DNA of 64,000 nt from Chlorops oryzae (lineage: Eukaryota > Arthropoda > Insecta > Diptera > Chloropidae), in the NCBI GenBank assembly GCA_020466095.1, contig CM035808.1, positions 33,204,002 through 33,268,001 on the forward strand. The letters run 5' to 3'. The translations under genes and the position numbers were made by a program. The notes under the pieces are model-generated. The model was not told the DNA's origin, ran no database searches, and saw nothing but the letters and a program-made list of their open reading frames with translations. Of the stretch, positions 12,346 to 22,070 are shown piece by piece (position 1 is the stretch's first letter; every line of letters begins with the position of its first letter).

Positions 12346-14395
12346 CAAGGCGATACGCATGCGATACGAAGGTGATGCGAAGGCTATACGAAGGCTATAC
12401 GAAGGCTATACGAAGGCTTTACGAAGGCTATACGAAGGCTACACGAAGGCTACACGAAGGCTACACGAATGCTACACGAAGGCTACACGAAGGCTACACG
12501 AAGGCTACACGAAAGCTATGCGAAGGCTACACGAAGGCTAACGAAGGCTACACGAAGGCTATACGAATGCCAAACGAAGGCTACACGAAGGCTATACGAC
12601 GGCTATACGAAGGCTATACGAAGGCTATACGAAGGCTATACGAAGGCTATAGGAAGGCTATACGAAGGCTATACGAAGGCTATACGAAGGCTATACGAAG
12701 GCTATACGAAGGCTATACGAAGGCTATACGAAGGCTATACGAAGGCTTTACGAAGGCTATAAGAATCTATACGAAGGCTATATGAAGGCTATACGAAGGC
12801 TATACGAAGGCTACACGAAGGCTATACGAAGGCTATACGAAGGCTACACGAAGGCTACTCGAAAGCTACACGAAGGCTATGCGAAGGCTATACGAAGGCT
12901 ACACGAAGCTATAACGAAGGCTATACGAAGGCTATACGAAGGCTATACGAAGGCTATACGAAGGCTATACGAAGGCTATACGAAGGCTATACGAAGGCTA
13001 ACGAAGGCTATACGAAGGCTATACGAAGGTTATAGGAAGGCTATACGAAGGCTAAACGAAGGCTATACGAAGGCTATACGAAGGCTTTACGAAGGCTATA
13101 CGAAGGCTATACGAAGGCTATACGAAGGCTATACGAAGGCTATACGAAGGCCATACGAAGGCCAAACGAAGGCCAAACGAAGGCTATACGAAGGCTATAC
13201 GAAGGCTATACGAAGACTATCGAAGGCTATACGAAGGCTATACGAAGGCTAAACGAAGGCTATACGAAGGCTATACGAAATACGAAGGCTACACGAAGGC
13301 TATTCGAAGGCTATACGAAGGCTATACGAAGGCTACACGAAGGCTATTCGAAGGCCATACGAAGGCTAAACGAAGGCCATACGAAGGCTAAACGAAGGCT
13401 AAACGAAAGGCTAAACGAAGGCTAAACGAAGCTAAACGAAGGCTAAACGAAGGCTAAACGAAGGCTAAACGAAGGCTAAACGAAGGCTAAACGAAGGCTA
13501 AACGAAGGCTAAACGAAGGCTAAACGAAGGGCTAATCGAAGGCTAAACGAAGGCTACACGAAGGCTAAACGAAGGCTAAACGAAGGCTAAACGAAGGCTA
13601 AAACGAAGGCTAAACGAAGGCCTAAACGAAGGCTAAACGAAGGCTAAACGAAGGCTAAACGAAGGCTAATCGAAGGCTAAACGAAGCTAAACGAAGGCTA
13701 ATCGAAGGCTAAACGAAGGCTAAACGGAAGGCTAAACGAAGGCTAAACGAAGGCTTAACGAAGGCTACTACGAAGGCTAAACGAAGGCTAAACGAAGGCT
13801 TATCGAAGGCTAAACGAAGGCTAAACGAAGGCTAAACGAAGGCTAAACGAAGGCTAAACGAAGGCTAAACGAAGGCTAAACGAAGGCTAACGAAGGGCTA
13901 AACGAAGGCTAAACGAAGGCTAAACGAAGGCTAAACGAAGGCTAACGAAGGCTAAACGAAGGCTAAACGAAGGCTAAAACGAAGGCTAAACGAAGGCTAA
14001 ACGAAGGCTAAACGAAGGCTAAACGAAGGCTAAACGAAGGCTAAACGAAGGCTAAACGAAGGCTAAACGAAGGCTAAACGAAGGCTAAAACGAAGGCTAA
14101 ACGAAGGCTAAACGAAGGCTAAACGAAGGCTAAACGAAGGCTAAAACGAAGGCTAAACGAAGGCTAAACGAAGGCTAAACGAAGGCTAAACGAAGGCTAA
14201 ACGAAGGCTACGAAGGCTAACGAAGGCTATACGAAGGCTAAACGAAGGCTACGAAGGCTAAACGAAGGCTAAAACGAAGGCTAAACGAAGGCTAAACGAA
14301 GGCTATTACGAAGGCTATACGAAGGCTATACGAAGGCTATACTACGAAGGCTATACGAAGGCTATACGAAGGCTATCGAAGGCTATACGAAGGCT
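12346..14395. repeat. Inverted segment of the 11-bp satellite
   Basis: Here the same satellite runs in the opposite orientation (GAAGGCTATAC on the plus strand). The left switch lies in a GCGATACGCATGCGATACG context containing the palindrome CGCATGCG. The right switch is at GGCTATTCGTGTAGCC, itself a small imperfect hairpin. From about 13370 to 14290 the unit is almost purely GAAGGCTAAAC, the most homogenized variant block in the array. No 202-bp spacer is present in this segment. Either a real inversion or a fold-back sequencing/assembly artefact would give this picture. Confidence 0.93.
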
Positions 14396-17300
14396 ATTCG
14401 TGTAGCCTCGTATGCTTCGTATAGCCTTCCGTATAGCCTTCGTATAGCCTTGTAAGCCTTCGTATAGCCTTCGTATAGCCTTCGTATAGCCTTCGTGTAG
14501 CCTTCGTGTAGCCCTCGTATGGCATTCGTATAGCCTTCGTATGGCCTTCGTATAGCCTTCGTATAGCCTTCGTATAGCCTTCGTATAGCCTTCGTATAGC
14601 CTTCGTATAGCCTTCGTATAGCCTTCGTATAGCCTTCGTATAGCCTTTGTATAGCCTTCGTTTAGCCTTCGTTTAGCGTTCGTTTAGCCTTCGTGTAGCC
14701 TTCGTGTAGCCTTCGTATAGCCTTCGTATAGCCTTCGTATAGCCTTCGAATAGCCTTCGTGTAGCCTTCGTGTAGCCTTCGCATGGCCTTCGCATGGCCT
14801 TCGTGTAGCCTTCGCATGGCCTTCGTGTAGCCTTTGTAAAGCCTTCGTGTAGCCTTCGTGTAGCCTTCGTATAGCCTTCGTATAGCCTTCGTATAGCCTT
14901 CGTATAGCCTTCGTATAGCCTTCGTATAGCCTTCGTATAGCCTTCGTATAGCCTTCGTATAGCCTTCGTATAGCCTTCGTATAGCCTTCGTATAGCCTTC
15001 GTGTAGCCTTCGTATAGCCTTCGTATAGCCTTCGTATAACCTTCGTATAGCCTTCGTATAGCCTTCTTATAGCCTTCGTATAGCCTTCGTGTAGCCTTCG
15101 TGTAGCCTTCGCATGGCCTTCGCATGGCCTTCGTGTAGCCTTCGCATGGCCTTCGTGTAGCCTTTGTAAAGCCTTCGTGTAGCCTTCGTGTAGCCTTCGT
15201 ATAGCCTTCGTATAGCCTTCGTATAGCCTTCGTATAGCTTTCGTATAGCCTTCGTATAGCCTTCGTATAACCTTCGTATAGCCTTCGTATAGCCTTCGTA
15301 TAGTCTTCGTATAGCCTTCGTATGGCATTCGTATAGCCTTCGTGTAGCCTTCGTGTAGCCTTCGTATAGCCTTCGTATAGCTTTCGTATAGCCTTCGTAT
15401 AGCCTTCGTATAGCCTTCGTATAGCCTTCGTATAGCCTTCGTATAGCCTTCGTATAGCCTTCGTATAGCCTTCGTATAGCCTTCGTATAGCCTTCGTATA
15501 GCCTTCGTATAGCCTTCGTGTAGCCTTCGTATGGCATTCGTATAGCCTTCGTGTAGCCTTCGTTAGCCTTCGTGTAGCCTTCGCAATAGCCTTCGTATAG
15601 CCTTCGTGTAGCCTTCGTATAGCCTTCGCAAAGCCTTCATAAAGCCTTCGTATAGCCTTTGCATAGCCATCGTATAGCCTTCGTATAGCCTTCGTGTAGC
15701 CTTCGTGTAGCCTTCGTATAGCGTTCGTATAGCCTCCGTATAGCCTTCGTAACGCTTTTGTAAAGCCTTCGTCTAGCCTTCGTATAGCCTTCGTATAGCC
15801 TTCGTGAAGCCTTCGTGTAGCCCTCGTATGGCATTCGTATAGCCTTCGTGTAGCCTTCGTGTAGCCTTCGTATGGCATTCGTATAGCCTTCGTGTAGCCT
15901 TCGTGTAGCCTTCGTATAGCGTTCGTATAGCCTCCGTATAGCCTTCGTAACGCTTTTGTAAAGCCTTCGTCTAGCCTTCGTATAGCCTTCGTGTAGCCTT
16001 CGTGTAGCCCTCGTATGGCATTCGTATAGCCTTCGTATAGCCTCCGTATAGCCTTCGTATAGCCTTCGTTTAGCCTTCGTATAGCCTTCGTATAGCCTTC
16101 GTGTAGCCTTCGTATAACCTTTGTGTAGCCTTCGTGTAGCCTTCGTGTAGCCTTCGTGTAGCACTTCGTATAGCCTTCGTATAGCCTTCGATAGCATTCG
16201 TATAGCCTTCGTATAGCCTTCGTATAGCCTTCGTATAGCCTTCGTATAGCCTTCGTATAGCCTTCGTATAGCCTTCGTATAGCCTTCGTATAGCCTTCGT
16301 ATAGCCTTCGTATAGCCTTCGTATAGCCTTCGTATAGCCTTCGTATAGCCTTCGTATAGCCTTCGTATAGCCTTCGTATAGCCTTCATATAGCCTTCGTA
16401 TAGCCTTCGTATAGCCTTCGTATAGCCTTCGTATAGCCTTCGTATAGCCTTCGTATAGCCTTCGTATAGCCTTCGTATAGCCTTCGTATCGCCATCGTAT
16501 CGCCTTCGTATAGCACTCCATTTATATGTTTTCGAAGCAGAGGTCGTAGGCGAAAATGAACAAACACGTTTATTACGGAGGTCTTACCCGTCCGACGGCC
16601 GGCAACGAACTGATAGAGCTCACGTTTTGTCACGCTATTTATACTCTTTTCAAAATTGAGCATTTTCATGAGTTTTTTTCAAGAGTATTTTCATGAATGT
16701 CTTTTTGACTTTGCATAGCCTTCGTATAGCCTTCGTGGAGCCATCGTGGAGCCTTCGTGGAGCCTTCGTGGAGCCTTCGTGGAGCCTTCGTGTAACCTTC
16801 GTGTATCCTTCGTGTAGCCTTCGTGTAGCCTTCGTGTAGCCTTCGTAAAGCCTTCGTATAGCCTTCGTATAGCCTGCGTATAGCCTTCGTATAGCCTTCG
16901 TAAAGCCTTCATATAGCCTTCGTATAGCCTTTGCATAGCCATCGTATAGCCTTCGTATAGCCTTCGTATAGCCTTCGTATAGCCTTCGTATAGCCTTCGT
17001 ATAGCCTTCGTACGGCCTTCGTGTAGCCTTCGTATAGCCTTCGTATAGCCTTCGTATAGCCTTCGTATAGCCTTCGTATGGCCTTCGTGTAGCCTTCGTA
17101 TAGCCTTCGTATAGCCTTCGTATAGCCTTCCTATAGCCTTCGTATAGCCTTCGTATAGCCTTCGTATAGCCTTCGTATAGCCTTCGTATAGCCTTCGTAT
17201 AGCCTTCGTATAGCCTTCGTATAGCCTTCGTATAGCCTTCCTGTAGCCTTCGCATAGCCTTCGTATAGCCTTATGCGTGTAACCTTCGTTTAGCCTTCGT

Positions 17301-19037
17301 TTAGCCTTCGTTTAGCCTTCGTTTAGCCTTCGTGTAGCCTTCGTATAGCCTTCGTTTAGCCTTCGTTTAGCCATCGTTTAGCCTCCGTTTAGCCTTCGTA
17401 TAGCCTTCGTATAGCCTTCGTATAGCCTTCGTATAGCCTTCGTATAGCCTTCGTATAGCCTTCGTTAGCCTTCGTATAGCCTTCGTATAGCCTTCGTATA
17501 GCCTTCGTTTAGCCTTCGTTTAGCCTTCGTATAGCCTTCGTTTAGCCTTCGTTTAGCCTTCGTATAGCCTTCGTATAGCCTTCGTATAGCCTTCGTATAG
17601 CCTTCGTGTAGCCTTCGTATAGCCTTCATATAGCCTTCGTATAGCCTTCGTGTAGCCTTCGTATAGCCTTCGTATAGCCTTCGTATAGCCTTTGTATAGC
17701 CTTCGTGTAGCCTTCGTATAGCCTTCATGTAGCCTTCGTGTAGCCTTCGAATAGCCTTCGTATAGGCTTCGTATAGCCTTCGAATAGCCTTCGTATATCC
17801 TTCGTATAGCCTTCGTATAGCCTTCGTATAGCCTTCGTATAGCCTTCGTATAGCCTTCTAATAGCCTTCGTATAGCCTTCGTATAGCCTTCGTATAGCCT
17901 TCGTATAGCCTTCGTATAGCCTTCGTATAGCCTTCGTATAGCCTTCGTATAGCCTTCGTATAGCCTTCGTATAGCCTTCGTATAGCCTTCGTATAGCCTT
18001 CGTATAGCCTTCGTATAGCCTTCGTACGGCCTTCGTTTAGCCTTCGTTTAGCCTTCGTTTAGCCTTCGTATAGTCTTCGTATAGCCTTCGTATAGCCTTC
18101 TGCGTGTAACCTTCGTATAGCCTTCGTTTAGCCTTCGTTTAGCCTTCGTATAGCCTTCGTATAGCCTTCGTACGGCCTTCGTTTAGCCTTCGTTTAGCCT
18201 TCGTATAGCCTTCGTATAGCCTTCGTATAGCCTTCGTATAGACTTCGTATAGCCTTCGTATAGCCTTCATATAGCCTTCGTATAGCTTTCGTATAGCCTT
18301 CGTATAGCCTTCGTATAGCCTTCTGCGTGTAACCTTCGTATAGCTTTCGTTTAGCCTTCGTATAGCCTTCGTATAGCTTTCGTACAGCCTTCGTTTAGCC
18401 TTCGTATAGCCTTCGTATAGCCTTCGTATAGCCTTCGTATAGCCTTCGTATAGACTTCGTATAGCCTTCGTATAGCCTTCATATAGTCTTCGTATAGCTT
18501 TCGTATAGCCTTCGTATAGCCTTCGTATAGCCTTCTGAGTGTAACCTTCGTATAGCCTTCGTTTAGCCTTCGTATAGGATTCGTACGGCCTTCGTTTAGC
18601 CTTCGTTTAGCCTTCGTATAGTCTTCGTATAGCCTTCGTATGGATTTCGTATGGCCTTCGTATGGCCTTTGTATGGCCTTCGTATGGCCTTCGTATGGCT
18701 TTCGTATGGCCTTCGTGTAGCCCTCGTATAGCCTTCGTTTAGCCTTCGTATAGCCTTCGTACGGCCTTCCTTTAGCCTTCGTTTAGCCTTCGTTTAGCCT
18801 TCGTTTAGCCTTCGTATAGCCTTCGTATAGCCTTCGTATAGCCTTCGTATAGCCTTCGTATAGCCTTCGTATGGCCTTTGTATGGCCTTCGTATTGCCTT
18901 CGTATGGCTTTCGTATGGCCTTCGTGTAGCCCTCGTATAGCCTTTGTGTGGCCTTCGTATGCCATTTGTATGGAATTCGTATGGCCTTCATGTAGCCATC
19001 GTATTGCCATCGTATTGCCTTCGATTAGCCTTCGTAT
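14396..19037. repeat. 11-bp satellite array, right block
   Basis: The array returns to the CTTCGTATAGC orientation. Units from 14.5 to 18.5 kb are mostly intact, with few indels. One spacer copy lies inside at about 16513. Variant order from about 15600 to 17715 closely follows that of about 9300 to 12340, indicating an internal duplication. Toward the right edge GGCC and ATTGCC variants accumulate and the array fades into decayed spacer copies, as expected at an array edge. Confidence 0.95.
16513..16714. repeat. Satellite spacer, copy 10
   Basis: Same spacer, TTTGCATAGCC sub-type. It and its 3' flank to about 17715 duplicate the block around copy 9, but without that copy's scattered indels. 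Confidence 0.93.
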
Positions 19038-19038
19038 A

Positions 19039-19206
19039 GCACTCCATTTATATGTTTTTGAAATAGAGGTCGTAGGCGAACATGAACAAACACGTTCAGT
19101 GCGGAGCTATTGCCAGGCCGACGGCCGGTTTCACACTGATCGAGCTCACGTTTTGTCACGCTATTTATATTCTTTTCAAAATTGAACAGACTGTCTTTTT
19201 GACCTC
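19039..19206. repeat. Decayed satellite spacer at array edge
   Basis: A diverged spacer copy beginning GCACTCCATTTATATG, with substitutions throughout the core and a deletion in the AT-rich half. Divergence at the array edge suggests it has escaped the homogenization seen inside. Confidence 0.85.
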
Positions 19207-19249
19207 AATTTAATGTTCACCTTCGTATGGCCACCGTATAGCCTTCTTA

Positions 19250-19418
19250 TAGCTCTCCATTTATATGTTTTTGAATTAGAGGTCGAAGGCGAACAAGAAC
19301 AAATACCTTCAGTGCGGAGCTTTCGCCAGGCCGACGGCCAGCTACGCACTGATCAAGCTCACGTATTGTCACGCTATTTATACTCTTTCCAAACTTGAAC
19401 AGAATTTTTTTTTGACCT
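19250..19418. repeat. Second decayed satellite spacer
   Basis: A further diverged spacer directly after a short stretch of CTTCGTATGGCC-like units. A still shorter trace (GTTGTAGAGGTCGTAGGCG) occurs near 19665-19710. Beyond that the satellite is no longer recognizable. Confidence 0.8.
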
Positions 19419-19935
19419 CAAATGTTACTGTCCTACTTTATTCCTTGATGCCTATGCCAGGGAGACATTTCCTACAGGGTTTTCAGCAACTTTTCTTTGC
19501 TGAACTTTTCCTTGGATCGTAAAGAAATTTCACGAGAGAAAATTCCTAAATAAAAAACTCTCATATGGAAATACTTTTGTATTTTCCTACCCAAAGAAAT
19601 ATAGCTTTCCAATCATTCACCTGAATCAACTCCCCAGACCTGACCTAAACTCTATATGTTTTTGTTGTAGAGGTCGTAGGCGAACATGAACAACCACGTG
19701 CAGTGCGCATTGTCATATTGGATATAAGTACTAAGAGCATCTTCATATGTATATGTACTTACGTTTTTCTAATTAGGGGATGTCCATTAATTACGTAAGA
19801 GTTTTATTACTGTTTTTACGTTCGCGTCTCAAGTCTGCTCTATCTCTCTTGCTTTTTATAACAGAACTGTTTGCACAATAGGAAAGTGAAAACAAAGGAG
19901 CCAAGTATTTTGATGCTTTTTTAACAAACTTTATA
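19419..19935. other. Intergenic, edge of satellite
   Basis: AT-rich sequence with one short spacer-derived remnant near 19665-19710. I see no gene or other structured element in it. Confidence 0.6.
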
Positions 19936-20423
19936 ATATGACTTTCAGACTGTCAACTTAAAATCTGAATTTAGCTCCTTAAGTTGAATTTAGAAAATAC
20001 CCATTCAGACTGTAAATTCTGAGTTTGCGAGCTCACACGCCTGTTCGAACTTAAATTAGATGTTTGCTTTGATTGATCGAAAAGATATCGTGGTATAGTG
20101 GATAGGCCTCCGCCTTGGAACCCGAAAGGCTGAGGTTCGAATCCGGGCGCAAACAAGATTAATTGGGGAAAAATATAATTTATTTATTTTTATTATTAAA
20201 ACAAACGAAAATTCATTTCACCTCTAAAGATTTGAAAAAAGAAGCAAACAGGTAATTTCATCGTTGTCAAAAAAGGTAGTGAAATGTAAGGGTTGCAGCA
20301 ACGAATGCCTAAACTCATGAGTTTATTTCTGAATTTAAATACCCTAAACTCAGTTTAAACTCACTACTAAAGTCTACTTAAGGTACTTAATTCAGTTTAA
20401 CGCAATAGTCTGGAAACCATATA
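19936..20423 (+). mobile_element. MITE-like element with tRNA-like core, left copy
   Basis: A ~488-bp unit with imperfect terminal inverted repeats: the left end reads ATATGACTTTCAGACTG and the right end, reverse-complemented, reads CTTATATGGTTTCCAGAC. End similarity continues for about 60 bp with gaps. The unit contains a tRNA-like A/B-box segment followed by a T-rich stretch and has no ORF of note. A second copy, about 97% alike by eye, lies in inverted orientation at 20848-21337. Read as a non-autonomous DNA transposon; the superfamily is not determined. Confidence 0.75.
20084..20154 (+). other. tRNA-like segment (A box/B box) inside the element
   Basis: TGGTATAGTGG resembles a tRNA A box and GGTTCGAATCC a B box, with CTTGGAA in anticodon-loop position. 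No proper 7-bp acceptor stem or regular anticodon stem forms. It is therefore tRNA-derived or tRNA-like and probably not a functional tRNA gene. It could act as an internal RNA polymerase III promoter. Confidence 0.6.
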
Positions 20424-20847
20424 AGATTTGAAAATACAAAAGAAAACATTGATATTTGAGATGCCAGATTTGAGGTAGTGATTATCTCGGAAACTACTGT
20501 GATTTTTTGCATTTTGAAATTTTTGGTTTTTTCGTTATTTTTTGAAGATTTTTTCGAAATATTATTTTGGTGGGAAATAATAGTCGTTATTTTTATTTTA
20601 GTATGAGAGATTTTTTCATTTCATCTAGCTGAAGCCTTCCGTATTGCGTAGGCTGTTCAGTAATATTTTCTTAAATTGATATGATTCTGTAAACTTTAAG
20701 AAGGATGTTCCATTTCTCCTGCAGTGTACTGGTGTCCTTTTATAATTCTATATGTTCTGTGTCAAATTCTATTTAATAAAAAAATATGAGCAGTCGATTT
20801 AATCCACAAATTTCTTTTCAACTGTTGTTTATAAATATTCCAAAGTA
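20424..20847. other. Spacer between inverted element copies
   Basis: About 424 bp of AT-rich sequence separating the two inverted copies. No gene is visible. It would form the loop if the flanking arms paired. Confidence 0.55.
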
Positions 20848-21337
20848 ATGTGGTTTCCAGACTATTGCGTTAAACTGAATTTAGTACCTTAAGTAGACTT
20901 TAGTAGTGAGTTTAAATTGATTTTAGGGTATTCAAATTCAGAAATAAGCTCATGAGTTTAGGCATTCGTTGCTGCAACCCTTACATTTCACTACCTTTTT
21001 TGACAACGATGAAATTACCTGTTTGCTTCTTTTTTCAAATCTTTAGAGGTGAAATGAATTTTCGTTTGTTTTAATAATAAAAATAAATAAAATATCTTTC
21101 TCCCTAATTAATCTAGTTTGCGCCCGGATTCGAACCTCAGCCTTTCGGGTTCCAAGGCGGAGGCCTATCCACTATACCACGATATCTTTTCGATCAATCA
21201 AAGCAAACATCTAATTTAAGTTCGAACAGGCGTGTGAGCTCGTAAACTCAGAATTTACAGTCTGAATGGGTATTTTCTAAATTCAACTTAAGGAGCTAAA
21301 TTCAGATTTTAAGTTGACAGTCTGGAAGTCATATAAG
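20848..21337 (-). mobile_element. MITE-like element with tRNA-like core, right inverted copy
   Basis: Inverted copy of the 19936-20423 element with the same ends, tRNA-like core and T-rich stretch and only scattered differences. The pair could come from two insertions or from one larger fold-back element. No clear target-site duplication was found for either reading. Confidence 0.75.
21116..21186 (-). other. tRNA-like segment in the right element copy
   Basis: Minus-strand counterpart of the 20084-20154 segment, with intact A-box and B-box-like motifs and the same CTTGGAA core. Confidence 0.6.
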
Positions 21338-21982
21338 ACTTCGCAAAACATTGGTCTCCATCGAATGGCAAATATTCTAATGAAAAATTTTACATTTAGC
21401 TTGGATTGAATATAAAAAGAAATTAGAGCATTTGCCAGTGCAGTGCAAGCGAGTTATTTTTTGGCAATTTATCCATTGATTCGACGGCTGTTTGCCGTCC
21501 TGAAATGAGATACCAGGATGATATATAAAGATTAGACCCAAAAAATACGATCATTGGAGCTTAGATCCATCATCTCGTAGTAGAAAAATACATAATTTCA
21601 CAGGAGTAATTTGAAATCGAATTTGCCTTTTCCTATTTTCAGTTTGTCCAAATGGTGAACTGTCTTTCTCTTATTTTGTGACCTCATACTATGTATTTTA
21701 CTCTCATACCAAGTAGCGTGTATACGTATTTATTAATAGGTACGTAAATATTGTTATGTGTAATGTTGAAGAATGTGTAAAAACTAATTAATCAAAGTAT
21801 AAAATAACAATAAAAATAACAAACAAAAAAGTCAAACACATTTGAGAACTTTATGCGCACGTGAACAATTTATGAAGAACAAAATTTGGGCAAAATCTAA
21901 AAAAAAAAATTTTTTTTTTATTTATGACGACTTTCTTGGGGATAAATGCTTACTTTTGTAGTGCGTGTAAAATTCTAAATGC
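21338..21982. other. Intergenic downstream of the phosphorylase-domain gene
   Basis: AT-rich sequence with poly-A/T runs around 21898-21920. No coding signal was seen. Confidence 0.5.
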
Positions 21983-21988
21983 GTTTAT
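21983..21988 (-). terminator. Candidate polyadenylation signal for the phosphorylase-domain gene
   Basis: Reads AATAAA on the minus strand about 83 nt beyond the stop codon at 22071-22073. It is the nearest canonical hexamer noticed. Confidence 0.5.
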
Positions 21989-22070
21989 TCTCAATAAATT
22001 AATTTAGTTTTTAAAAAAATTCACAATAATTGCGTTAAAATGAATTAAAGCAGTCGAGTCAGTGCTTGAC

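Noticed and set aside
51..17728. Dozens of long ORFs with RRLYEGYTKAI repeats, up to 571 codons
   Set aside because: They are translations of the 11-bp satellite, open in all three minus-strand frames and in overlapping sets. No unique domain, splice or start signal supports a gene.
1..19037. Possible CRISPR array (repeats with unique spacers)
   Set aside because: The repeats are contiguous 11-bp units and the spacers are copies of one another; the rest of the window is animal DNA.
20084..20154. Functional tRNA gene (also 21116-21186 and 28607-28680)
   Set aside because: A- and B-box-like motifs are present but acceptor and anticodon stems do not pair properly, and two copies lie inside a repeated element.
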